Below, one piece after another: positions 52,471-61,007 of a DNA stretch of 64,000 bases; position 1 is the first letter of the stretch, and each line of letters starts with the position of its first letter. This DNA is from Streptomyces katrae. Its GTDB lineage: Bacteria > Actinomycetota > Actinomycetes > Streptomycetales > Streptomycetaceae. The translations under genes were made by a program, and so were the position numbers. The stretch lies in contig NZ_CP020042.1 of assembly GCF_002028425.1 (NCBI RefSeq), positions 310,001 through 374,000 of the forward strand, written 5' to 3'. The notes beneath the pieces were generated by a model. It was not told the origin of the DNA. It saw nothing but the letters and a program-made list of their open reading frames with translations, and ran no database searches.

Positions 52471-53211
52471 TCAGATTGGCTTGCGCCACACGGAGATGTG
52501 CTTCGCGGAGTCCTGGGTGAACGGAGTCTCGTCCCAGTCGGCGACACGGCGTTCCAGCTCGAGTCCAGCGATCCGTGCCATCAGGTCGAGCTCTGCCGGC
52601 CAGGCGTACCGGTGCCGGGAGTTGTCGCGGCGGTAGTGGCTGTCGTCGCCGTCGCGGGTGAAGTGGTGTGAGACAAGAATCTGCTCGACCAGGTCGAAGG
52701 TGTCGAAGCCGAGATGCTGCTCGGAGACATCGAACGGCACCGCGACCTGGCCGGGCGGCAGGAACCGCAGTGGTGGCACGCCCAGCTCGATGACGAATCG
52801 GCCGCCCGGCGCCAGATGCCGTGCGGCGTTGCGGAAGCACTCGACCTGCTCGTCCTGAGTGAGCAGATTCGTGATGGTGTTGTAGACGAGGTAGACCAGG
52901 GTGAACTCTCCGGGCACGACGGTGGTGGCCATGTCCCCGATGACTACCGGGAGCGTGTTCTCGTCGATCTTGCGTCGCAGCACCGCTGCCATGTGCTCGG
53001 AGAGTTCGATGCCCACGACCGGCACGCCGCGTTCCCGGAGCGGGACTCCCACTCGTCCGGTTCCGATGGCGAACTCCAGTGCCCGTCCGTCTCCGGCGAG
53101 TTCGGCGAGGAAGGCGAGAGTCGGTTCGAGAACGGCAGCCGAGGACGCCTCGGCCTCCTCGGCGTCGTAGCGGTCGGCGGTCGCACGGGTCCACAGTTCG
53201 CTGCTCGTCAC
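52471..53211 (-). CDS. SAM-dependent methyltransferase
   Basis: A 246-aa class I methyltransferase. Motif I is ALEFAIGTGRVGVPLRERG, the acidic strand-2 residue is in VVGIELSEHM, and motif IV is FTLVYLVYNTITNLLTQDEQ. C-terminal sequence DETPFTQDSAKHISVWRKP completes the domain. The substrate is unknown. The GTG at 53211 is chosen because it starts the domain at the usual distance; no ATG is available nearby. It sits between IS remnants, so it may be a transferred gene. Confidence 0.85.
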   Translation of the reverse strand: MTSSELWTRATADRYDAEEAEASSAAVLEPTLAFLAELAGDGRALEFAIGTGRVGVPLRERGVPVVGIELSEHMAAVLRRKIDENTLPVVIGDMATTVVPGEFTLVYLVYNTITNLLTQDEQVECFRNAARHLAPGGRFVIELGVPPLRFLPPGQVAVPFDVSEQHLGFDTFDLVEQILVSHHFTRDGDDSHYRRDNSRHRYAWPAELDLMARIAGLELERRVADWDETPFTQDSAKHISVWRKPI

Positions 53212-53907
53212 GGTCGGCCAATGTGCCGGGTGCCGAGGGGTGCTGTCTACGCTTTTACGCTCTCCACGGCGCACCAGCACGCACCGCCCACAACTCGTCG
53301 CCGCCTTCCCACGGCGTCGGCCGATCCATCCAGCACCCCGGGTCATCAGTCCCGGAGGGGTTGACCCTGGGGCCGGAGGTTGCGTTCGCGGTCCGGGCGT
53401 CCAAGACGGTGCGGATGGAGCTCGACCACGGCGAGACAGACCGGATCTGAGCCGCTGAGCAGTGGAGGCTGCCGGGGCATCCTGTTTGCCCGGCCTTGTT
53501 GTCGGTCTCGACGTACAGTGCGGCCAGAGTCCGTTCGGATCCTTGGTCACAAGGGGTCCGGCCTGGATGCCCTCCGTCCGTGCAGTGCAGGGGCGGGATT
53601 CCGCACACGCCGAGACGACCACCAAGGCCGCACCAGTGGCTGACGGCAAGCCCGGAGGCGTTGCAGCCGCGCTCCCGGAGCCGCCCAGCAGCCCGTCGTC
53701 CACGATTCCCCTGCTCGGCGGCTTGCTCGGCGGCGGCGCGGCCGCCAAGTCTCGTGGGGGTGGCGGTCTGCTGGGCCTCCCCCTCCCCATCTAGGCACGG
53801 CCTGAAGAGACGGCTCGTTCGGGGGCATACTCGGCCAAGCGTGCCCCGTCCCCTAGAGCGTGCCCCTTTGATCGGTTGGTCAGTTGATCGGATATGTCTG
53901 TCCGCTT
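53212..53907. other. Long gap, at most one doubtful short gene
   Basis: About 700 bp before the 429-bp repeat. A plus-strand frame ending at 53794 has a Pro/Ser and Leu/Gly-rich end (STIPLLGGLLGGGAAAK), but no family or convincing start is found. It may be remnant DNA. No terminator or operator stands out. Confidence 0.35.
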
Positions 53908-54336
53908 AGTGCGTCCGTCAGTAGGTGCTGGTAGCAGGGCAGGCACGGTTCACCCGATCATGGTGTTCTCTTCGCTTCATGATCAGTGGGTGATCCGTGC
54001 CTGCGGTCCCATCGTGCATTCTCGACCCGATCCGCAACCAGTTCCTCGCGCTCCTTCCCGTGCGCGAGGACCGGCACCCGCTGGGCTGCCACAACCCCCG
54101 GATCAGCGATGCCGTCGTCTTCGACCGGCTGGTACAGGTCCTGGTCTTCGGCTGCTGGTACGAACGCGTCGGCGACGATCACTGCTCGGCCACCACCTTG
54201 CGCCGACGCCGCGACGAGTGGATCGCCGCCGGCGTGATGGAGAACCTGCGGCTGCTCGCACTCGCCGCCTACGACCGTATGATCGGCCTCGAACTCGACC
54301 GCCTGAGCACCGACGGCTGCATCACCAAGACGCCCT
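53908..54336 (+). repeat. 429-bp inverted repeat, left copy
   Basis: This segment equals the reverse complement of 60577-61005 across its whole length, as far as direct reading and identical translations in three frames show. It holds the end and first 113 codons of an IS5-type transposase. The pair flanks the CHAT/TPR gene cluster. Confidence 0.9.
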
Positions 54337-54545
54337 CCGGCGGTGAATGCACCGCCAGGAGCCCATTCGACCGCGCCCAACTCGGGCTGAAACGCTTGCA
54401 GTTGACCGACGGTACCGGCACACCCCTGCTCACCGAGCCGGCACCCGCCAACACCCGCGACCACACTCTGCTACCCGCCACCCCCGACCGCTTCACCGCC
54501 CTCGGAGCCCACGCAACCGATGAACTGCCGGCAGACGCCCTTACA
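53997..54545 (+). pseudogene. Truncated IS5-type transposase (left)
   Basis: From GTG 53997 the frame reads CILDPIRNQFLALLPVRED, FGCWYERVGDDHCSATTLRR and DGCITKTPSGGECTARSPFD (first catalytic Asp in TDGCITK), then LLTEPAPANTRDHTLL. Homology fades after about residue 180, and the last third of the protein with the remaining catalytic residues is missing. The frame stays open to 54587, overlapping the CHAT gene end antisense. Confidence 0.8.
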
Positions 54546-54569
54546 GGTAAACGATGCCAAAACGCTCAC

Positions 54570-57500
54570 TCAGGCGCCCGAATGTAGGTACGCGGCCCAG
54601 AGTGAGGGCAATCCGCTCAGGTCCATCGAGGCGGGGAGGTCGTAGCCGTCGCGGATCAGGCGGACGGCCCGGTGGAGCGCGTACGCCGAGCGGTCCGGGT
54701 CCAGGCCCCCAGTCCCGTTTCCCAGCGCGTCGTAGAACAACTCGGCGACGGTGACCGCGAGTTCGTCGTCGATCTCCCACAGTGTGCCGATCACGTGGGG
54801 GAACCCGACGAGCTGGAAGGCCGAGGTGAGGTGGATGGCCTCGTCGAGCAGCTCGGCGGTGTCGACGGCCGCCGTCCGGCAGGCCGAGAGGTAGGCCAGC
54901 CGGGCCCGTCCCAGTTCGACGGCGGCGAGGCCCGCGACGGTCAGCGGGTCGTCCGCGTGGTCGTGCAGCAGGAGCAGGCTCCGGGAGGGGTCGGCGGGGT
55001 TGCTCGAACCGTGACAGCAGAAGTGCGCGATCGAGCAGTCCGGCAGCTGCTCCAGGACGGCGGCCTTTGTCGGCACCGGCAACCCCCGGCCGGCCGGATC
55101 CTCGCCGGGGCCCGGCTCCCGCAACAGCACCGGGGCTGGCAGCCGTTCGAGCAGGACCGCCGCCTCCTTCCCGACGTGCCTCAGCCGTCCGTCGCGGGGC
55201 AGGCCGGGCGTGGTCGGCATCGCCACGACCAGGCTGCGCGCCGGCCCGGCCGCCGCGGCGGTCCGGGCGCGTTCACGAGCGTGGCGCAGCGCGCGGATCG
55301 TCGGGGTGTAGGAGGAGACGACCCGGTCCATCACCGTGCGCCGGTCTGGACGGTCGCGCGGGTCGTCGTGGTGGCCCGCGGCGTGCAAGGGGAGCAGCCC
55401 CAGCAGGCCGCCCGGCACCCACCACACCCGCGGCCAGTCCTTCGTGTCGCCGGGCTGCCCGTGGAACCCCAGCGCGTGCAGCACCGGGCCCGTGGCCGCG
55501 TCCCACAGCCACCGCAGGACCTCGGACATGACGGCCTCGGCCGCGACCCGCTCGGCCTGGTCCGGGCTCGACGTATCCCGCTGCGCCCGCAGGAAGGTGT
55601 CGATCCGTTCGGCCAGGGGCTGAAGGGCCAGGTTTGGCAGGTTCAGGGTCCGGATGCCGCGCTCGGTGACCAGCAGCGCGTCACTGCGGTACGCGCTGGT
55701 GTTGAACACCACGACGGGACCGTCGGTCGCCTCGTCGCGGAGTTCGGCCGGGGCGGGTGGCAGCCCGAAGTTCTGGAAGCGGTCCAGTGCGCGGATCTCC
55801 GTCAGCAGGTCGGCGAAGTCCCGTGCGAGCAGGTGCCGTTCGCGCGGCGGTCCGTCCGCGGCCGGCCCGTCCGTCGCCGTTCCGCGGCTGGTCGGCCCGG
55901 GGACGGCGCTGCCGGGTGCGGCGGCGTCGGCGGGGCTGTCGAGCCGTTCCCGCAGGTCGCTGAAGCGCTCGGCGAGTTCACGGTGGTGCTTGCGCAGGTC
56001 GGTCAGGTCGTTGCGGGTCTCCAGGGCCTGGCTGAGCAGAACGGCCCGGCCGGTCTCCAACAGGCCCAGGGCGCGTTCGGCCCGTCCGGCGGGGGTTCCG
56101 CCCGGGGCGGCGAGGGCCAGGGCGGCGGCGTCGCCCACCAGTCCGGAGAAATGGGCCATGGCGTACTGCTGGTCGCCGCGCTCCAGGCGCCGGGGCGCCA
56201 CCTGCGGCAGCAGCAGGACCGCGCTCTCCGCCGCGTTCGCCGCGGCGGCCGGGTCGCCCGACGCGGCGAGCAGGCCCGCCGCCTGGGCCGCCTCCATGAT
56301 CCGCCGGCCGGGCGTGGCGGACCGCACCTTCGAGGCCGCCAGCCGGCAGGAGATCGCCTCGCGCAGGTCAGCGGGCTGCTGCGTGCGCTGGTAGCGGGTC
56401 AGCAGGCTGCCGGCGAGGTTGGACAGCCCCAGCGCGTAGTCGGGGTGGTGGGCGGGGACGGCGCTGACCGTCTCCGTCAGGTGGTCGATCGCCGCGTCCA
56501 GGTCGGCGGGCGACTCCGTCAGCTCGAACCTGCGCTGGAGCGCGCCGCCCAGGTTGTTCAGCATCGCGACCCGTTCGAGGCTGTCCGCCGGGGCGGCGGC
56601 CACCGCCTTGGCCAGGCGGTCGATCGCCGCGTCCAGGTCGGCGGGCGACCGCGTCAGCTCGAACCTGCGCTGGAGCGCGCCGCCCAGGTTGGTCAGGATG
56701 CCGGCCAGGCCGGGCGTGCCCCCGGCGTGGGACGCCGCCTCCGTGAAGCAGTTGATCGCGCCGTCCAGGTCCGCGACGCGGTTCGTCCGGTCGTAGCGGG
56801 AGCGCAGTGCCATTCCGAGCTTGGACAGCCGCACCGCGCGCTGGGGGTGGCCGGCAGGGGTGAGGGTGACCGCCCGGGTCAGGCTGGCCACGGCGGCGTC
56901 CGCGTCCCCCGCCGTGGCCAGCCGCTCGCTCCGGTGTCGCAGCGCGTTGCCGAGGTTGGTCAGCGGGACCGAGCGCTCGTCGTCGTCCTCGGCGGCCTCC
57001 TCCGCCGCCCGGAAGTGGTCGACTGCGGCGTCCAGGTCCTCCAGCGCTCCCGTGCGGTCGAAGCGGGCCCGCAGCGCCATGCCGAGGTTGTTCAGGACGC
57101 CGACCTGGTGCAGCAGCTCGGGCGGCGTGGACTCCAGCAGCTCCGTCAAGTACCCGATGGCGGCGTCCGTGTCCGCCAGCGTCCCCATCAGCTCGCTCCG
57201 CTTGCCCAGCGCGCCGCCGAGCGAGATGAACAGCGAGGCCCGCCCGGGGTGGTCCGGTGGAGTGGTGGACGCTGCCGCGCGGGTCTGGTTGATCACGGCG
57301 TCCAGGTCCGCCATTCCACCGGTCAGCTCGAAGCGGACATGCAGCGCCTGGGTGAGCCGGACCAGCCGCGTCGTCCGGTCGGGACGGTCGGGACGGTCAG
57401 GGGGGCCGGCCTGCCCAGGGGCGTCGCTCGGAACGGCGTCCACGGCCTGCCGCAGGCAGCCGATCGCGCTGTCCACGTCCGCGAGCGCCCGCCGGTCCAG

Positions 57501-58790
57501 GGCGCGCTGGATGAGCGCGCCGCCGAGGTGGAACCGCTGCGTGGCGCGCTCGTCCGGGTCGACGGCGGCGGCCACCGCCTCGTCAAAGCGGTCGATCGCC
57601 GCGTCCAGGTCGGACGGCCGGTCCGTCCTGATGTAGCGGAGGCGCAGGACCTCACCGAGGTGGCACAGCCTCCTGGCCCGGTCGGGGTGACCGGGCGGGG
57701 TCGCCGCCACGGCCTCCCGGAAACGGCCGATCGCGGCATCCACGTCCGCCACCACGCCCGTATGCAGGAAGCGGAGGCGCAGGGCCTCACCGAGGTCGAA
57801 CAGGCGCTCCGCGCGGTCGGCGGCGTTGGTCGCGGCGTCCACCGCGACCGCGAAGCGCTCGACCAGGTCGTGCGTGCCCGCTCGCGCCTCCCGGTCCCCG
57901 GACCGGTGCTCGGACAGCTCCTGCCGGAGGGAGAGGATCTTGGGCCGCTCGGGGTGGTCGGGGGCGGCGATGGCCGCCGCCTCGTCCACGTGCGCGATCG
58001 CCGCGTCCAGGTCGGCCGCCGCGCCCGCCCAGGCGAACCTGCTGCGTAGCGCCAGCGCCAGGTTGAGCAGCATGACCGAGCGGTCGAGGGCGTCGATCGA
58101 GACGTCGGCGGCCAGGCGCAGGACGCGGATCGCCTCCTCCGCGTCCTCCGCTTTCCCCTGCCGCTCGAAGCGCCGCCGCAGGGCGTTCCCCAGGTTGCCC
58201 AGCCGCCGCGCCCGGTCGGGGTGGTCGGCGGGGCCGGCGGTCCCCGCGTCCCGTCCCACCGTGATGATGGCGTCCAGGTCCGCCGGGTCGTCGAGCCGTT
58301 CGTAGCGGTCCTCCAGGGCGATCCCGAGGTTGAACAGCCGGTCGGCGCGGTAGGGGTGGTCGGCCGGGGTGGCCTGGACGATGCGCTGCCACAGCCGCAC
58401 GGCGTGGGAGAGCACGCCGGGGTCGGGGGAGAACTGCGAGCGCTCCAGCAGTTCGGTGGCGTCCGGGACGGCGGCCTTGGCGAGGTTCGGCAGCATGATC
58501 TCGGGTAAGCCGGCCACGCCCAGCACGAAGCACAGTCCGAAGGCGTCATGGGCTGCCGCGAAGTCCTCCTCGTCCTCGCCCTCGGGCAGGGCTTGGTAGC
58601 GGAGCCAGTGGAACCAGCCGAGCACGTACGCCGCTTCGGTGTCACCGTCCGCGAAGTCCTCGGTCAGCGCCCGGGCTTCGTCGAGCGCCGCGGGCTCCAG
58701 CAGCGGGGCCGTGCTCTCCTCCTGGGCGATCCGGTTGATCCGGGTCCACACCGCCGCCAGTCGTGCCGCACGCGTCATGTCGCTGTTCAC
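54570..58790 (-). CDS. TPR-repeat protein with C-terminal CHAT (caspase-like) protease domain
   Basis: A 1406-aa protein. Residues about 130-890 form an array of tetratricopeptide-like repeats with a 45-residue period; each unit has RxxRLxxLGxALRxRxxxT and DLDAAI. After a linker, the last 350 residues are a CHAT domain: VVVFNTSAYRSDALLV, RVWWVPGGLLGLLPLHAAG, catalytic H1260 in AHFCCHGSSN and catalytic C1304 in AYLSACRTA. CHAT proteases are clan CD cysteine peptidases related to caspases and separase and often act in bacterial immunity or cell death. The GTG start has GGAGGATGA before it. It is the last gene of a three-gene leftward cluster with a membrane protein and a small Cys protein, and is flanked by inverted IS copies. 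Confidence 0.9.
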   Translation of the reverse strand: MNSDMTRAARLAAVWTRINRIAQEESTAPLLEPAALDEARALTEDFADGDTEAAYVLGWFHWLRYQALPEGEDEEDFAAAHDAFGLCFVLGVAGLPEIMLPNLAKAAVPDATELLERSQFSPDPGVLSHAVRLWQRIVQATPADHPYRADRLFNLGIALEDRYERLDDPADLDAIITVGRDAGTAGPADHPDRARRLGNLGNALRRRFERQGKAEDAEEAIRVLRLAADVSIDALDRSVMLLNLALALRSRFAWAGAAADLDAAIAHVDEAAAIAAPDHPERPKILSLRQELSEHRSGDREARAGTHDLVERFAVAVDAATNAADRAERLFDLGEALRLRFLHTGVVADVDAAIGRFREAVAATPPGHPDRARRLCHLGEVLRLRYIRTDRPSDLDAAIDRFDEAVAAAVDPDERATQRFHLGGALIQRALDRRALADVDSAIGCLRQAVDAVPSDAPGQAGPPDRPDRPDRTTRLVRLTQALHVRFELTGGMADLDAVINQTRAAASTTPPDHPGRASLFISLGGALGKRSELMGTLADTDAAIGYLTELLESTPPELLHQVGVLNNLGMALRARFDRTGALEDLDAAVDHFRAAEEAAEDDDERSVPLTNLGNALRHRSERLATAGDADAAVASLTRAVTLTPAGHPQRAVRLSKLGMALRSRYDRTNRVADLDGAINCFTEAASHAGGTPGLAGILTNLGGALQRRFELTRSPADLDAAIDRLAKAVAAAPADSLERVAMLNNLGGALQRRFELTESPADLDAAIDHLTETVSAVPAHHPDYALGLSNLAGSLLTRYQRTQQPADLREAISCRLAASKVRSATPGRRIMEAAQAAGLLAASGDPAAAANAAESAVLLLPQVAPRRLERGDQQYAMAHFSGLVGDAAALALAAPGGTPAGRAERALGLLETGRAVLLSQALETRNDLTDLRKHHRELAERFSDLRERLDSPADAAAPGSAVPGPTSRGTATDGPAADGPPRERHLLARDFADLLTEIRALDRFQNFGLPPAPAELRDEATDGPVVVFNTSAYRSDALLVTERGIRTLNLPNLALQPLAERIDTFLRAQRDTSSPDQAERVAAEAVMSEVLRWLWDAATGPVLHALGFHGQPGDTKDWPRVWWVPGGLLGLLPLHAAGHHDDPRDRPDRRTVMDRVVSSYTPTIRALRHARERARTAAAAGPARSLVVAMPTTPGLPRDGRLRHVGKEAAVLLERLPAPVLLREPGPGEDPAGRGLPVPTKAAVLEQLPDCSIAHFCCHGSSNPADPSRSLLLLHDHADDPLTVAGLAAVELGRARLAYLSACRTAAVDTAELLDEAIHLTSAFQLVGFPHVIGTLWEIDDELAVTVAELFYDALGNGTGGLDPDRSAYALHRAVRLIRDGYDLPASMDLSGLPSLWAAYLHSGA
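56483..56556 (-). repeat. TPR unit duplication, copy A
   Basis: This 74-bp stretch matches 56618-56691 at 72 positions, offset 135 bp (45 codons). It encodes RFELTESPADLDAAIDHL and flanking residues of one TPR unit. Other units are much more diverged, so this duplication is recent. Confidence 0.85.
56618..56691 (-). repeat. TPR unit duplication, copy B
   Basis: Partner of 56483-56556. It encodes RFELTRSPADLDAAIDRL in the preceding TPR unit. Confidence 0.85.
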
Positions 58791-58883
58791 TCATCCTCCG
58801 TGAGGGCGGTCCCACGGGACCGGGAACGTTCGGACCGGTCCGCGGCGGACGCGCCGCGCCGGGTCGGTTCGGGTCGTGCGGGG

Positions 58884-59840
58884 TCAGGCCGGGAGCGTCG
58901 GCGCGGTACCACTCGGGGACGCGGACGAGAGCGGCCGGGGGACCAGGAGCCCGGCGAGGCGCGCGCCGTCGGCGGCGGTGAGCGGGCCCGGGCAGTCGAG
59001 GCCGAGCCGGCGCGCCAGGTCGCCCGCGTGCAGCCGGACGACGGCCTCCAGGAGGGTGGCGTAGGTGTCGGCGGCGGCCCGGAAGCGGTGGTGCCCGGTG
59101 AGGGCAAGTGCGGCCGCGACGATCAGCGCGGGCCACCACCACAGGGCCAGCGGCAGGTACAGCAAGGCCCAGGCGGTGAGCATCGCCGCGCGGGCCAGGG
59201 CCTGCCGGGCGGCGGTGACCTCGGCGCGCGGCGGGTCGGGGAGGGTCAGCCACAGGTGCGGCCAGAGCGCGGCCAGGTCGAGCCCGAAGTCGCGTCGGAC
59301 GCGCAGCGCGGTGAGGTGGACGCGGTCCCCGCTCCAGGTGGGCCGCACGGGTTCCTCGGTGCTGACGCGGTGGGCGGCCGCGCGCGCCTCGGCTGCGGCT
59401 TCCAGGGCGGCCGGGCGGGAGCCGGGGCCGGCGATGTGGGCCCGGGCCCGGGCCCGGCCGACCAGTTCGCGACGGTGCTGCCAGCGGGCGCGCCGCCGCC
59501 GGGTGGCGAGGTCCGCCCAGGTGCGGGCTCCGGCGGGCCAGCCGCGCCAGTCGGCGGCCAGGTGCAGCCGTTCGACCAGGGAGCCAAGCGCCTGCGCGAC
59601 CACCCCGACCCCGGCGGCCGCGACGCCCACGGCGGCGAGCAGCACCGCTTGGCCGCCGAAGGCGCCGAGCGCGGGGGTTTTCGCCCAGGCGCCCACCCGA
59701 TCGGCCAGCCGGGCGGCGTCGAACGGGTGCGTGTGTCCGAGCCGGCCCGCCGCCACTCCGACGGCCAGGTAGAGCGCGCCCGGCAGGACCAGCAAGGTGA
59801 GCCACTTCTCGGCGAGTTTCTTCCCCAGTTCCGCAAGCAC
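58884..59840 (-). CDS. Membrane protein of the CHAT cluster
   Basis: A 318-aa protein. Hydrophobic segments lie at about 14-32 (LTLLVLPGALYLAVGVAAG), 60-85 (GGQAVLLAAVGVAAAGVGVV) and 222-250 (AMLTAWALLYLPLALWWWPA). Between them is a long, Arg-rich cytoplasmic-type region (about 90-215) with LRVRRDFGLDLAALWPHLWL. No enzyme motif is seen. It starts at GTG 59840, 13 bp after the small Cys protein gene, and ends 93 bp before the CHAT gene. It could anchor the system to the membrane or be its target. No family name is recognised with confidence. Confidence 0.75.
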   Translation of the reverse strand: MLAELGKKLAEKWLTLLVLPGALYLAVGVAAGRLGHTHPFDAARLADRVGAWAKTPALGAFGGQAVLLAAVGVAAAGVGVVAQALGSLVERLHLAADWRGWPAGARTWADLATRRRRARWQHRRELVGRARARAHIAGPGSRPAALEAAAEARAAAHRVSTEEPVRPTWSGDRVHLTALRVRRDFGLDLAALWPHLWLTLPDPPRAEVTAARQALARAAMLTAWALLYLPLALWWWPALIVAAALALTGHHRFRAAADTYATLLEAVVRLHAGDLARRLGLDCPGPLTAADGARLAGLLVPRPLSSASPSGTAPTLPA

Positions 59841-59853
59841 GCCGCCGGCCCCC

Positions 59854-60249
59854 TCAGTCCTCGCGGCGCAGCAGCGGCGCGCCGTTCACGGCGCACCGGG
59901 GCGCCCCGGCGGGGGCGTCGGGCGACTCGTGGCGCAGGCAGCGGTGCAGCGGGCACAGCAGCATGGGTTCGACCGGTACGGCGTGGTCGACACCCACCGT
60001 GAACAGACCCCGCTCGTTCGTCAGGCCCGCGCGGGTGTAGGCGTCCAGCCCGTGCCGGTCGCCGGTGGCCCGCAGCGCCCGGTGCAGCGCGTCGAGCAGG
60101 CCCGCCAGCTCCCGTTCATCCCGGTCCTGCGTCAGGACGGCGTCCAGCGGCGTCGCCGCCGCCAGCGCGCTGCCGCGGAGCCGCTGGCGAATCTCGGACT
60201 CGTGCGTGCACGCCGCGGCGAGCCGCAACGCGCTTTCCTCGTCGAGCAC
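59854..60249 (-). CDS. Small Cys-containing protein, first gene of the CHAT cluster
   Basis: A 131-aa soluble protein. The N-terminal half is helical (LRLAAACTHESEIRQRLRGS; ERELAGLLDALHRALRATGD). The C-terminal part has PMLLCPLHRCLRHE, with C-P-L-H-R-C as a possible metal or disulfide site, and AGAPRCAVNGAPL. The GTG at 60249 follows GGGGGAGAGCAC. It may be a regulatory or adaptor component for the CHAT protein; CATRA-type conflict systems have small associated proteins, but I cannot confirm membership from sequence alone. Confidence 0.7.
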   Translation of the reverse strand: MLDEESALRLAAACTHESEIRQRLRGSALAAATPLDAVLTQDRDERELAGLLDALHRALRATGDRHGLDAYTRAGLTNERGLFTVGVDHAVPVEPMLLCPLHRCLRHESPDAPAGAPRCAVNGAPLLRRED

Positions 60250-60576
60250 TTGTGCTCTCCCCCGATCGTCCGACCGTAGCCGGGCAGGCCTGGCCCGCGC
60301 GCTCCCGGTCGGTCCCCACCTCCGTACGGGCAAGGTGTCACGGATGTGTTGACGGCGTTGTGCTGTCAAGAGATTCGCCGCGTGACCGTGACGGAGCCCG
60401 TAGTCGATCGTATGGAAAGTGAGGAGATCCGGTGGGCGTTGGCCGGGCCGGAGCCTCCGTGGCCCCACACGCACCGGTCATGACGAACACGATAGTGCCC
60501 CAATGCCCGGGACTGGCGCAATATGCGCGGGGAGGGCCACGTTGACGAGCAACTACCCGGCCTCCGGCAGCTATTT
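60250..60576. promoter_or_regulatory. Upstream region of the CHAT cluster
   Basis: This 327-bp region between the first cluster gene and the right 429-bp repeat should hold the leftward promoter. A 23-codon plus-strand frame from ATG 60412 (ESEEIRWALAGPEPPWP) ends with a stop and may be the truncated start of a gene cut by recombination. No clear operator is seen. Confidence 0.4.
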
Positions 60577-60916
60577 AGGGCGTCTTGGTGATGCAGCCGT
60601 CGGTGCTCAGGCGGTCGAGTTCGAGGCCGATCATACGGTCGTAGGCGGCGAGTGCGAGCAGCCGCAGGTTCTCCATCACGCCGGCGGCGATCCACTCGTC
60701 GCGGCGTCGGCGCAAGGTGGTGGCCGAGCAGTGATCGTCGCCGACGCGTTCGTACCAGCAGCCGAAGACCAGGACCTGTACCAGCCGGTCGAAGACGACG
60801 GCATCGCTGATCCGGGGGTTGTGGCAGCCCAGCGGGTGCCGGTCCTCGCGCACGGGAAGGAGCGCGAGGAACTGGTTGCGGATCGGGTCGAGAATGCACG
60901 ATGGGACCGCAGGCAC
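60577..60916 (-). pseudogene. Truncated IS5-type transposase (right)
   Basis: The same transposase start as at 53997, in opposite orientation, cut after CITKTP by junction with other DNA. Only 113 codons remain. Confidence 0.8.
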
Positions 60917-61005
60917 GGATCACCCACTGATCATGAAGCGAAGAGAACACCATGATCGGGTGAACCGTGCCTGCCCTGCTACCAGCACCTACTGACGGAC
61001 GCACT
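60577..61005 (-). repeat. 429-bp inverted repeat, right copy
   Basis: Reverse complement of 53908-54336. Its outer end abuts another IS5-type transposase start at 61008. Confidence 0.9.
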
Positions 61006-61007
61006 TA

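Noticed and set aside
53462..53794. Small secreted protein with Leu/Gly-rich end
   Set aside because: No signal peptide, no ribosome site and no family; it sits among IS debris.
54672..58049. 1125-codon plus-strand open frame opposite the CHAT gene
   Set aside because: Antisense shadow; low-complexity translation without motifs.
56400..58300. CRISPR-like or satellite repeat in the TPR region
   Set aside because: The periodicity follows 45-codon protein repeats with diverged DNA; there are no spacers or constant short repeats.
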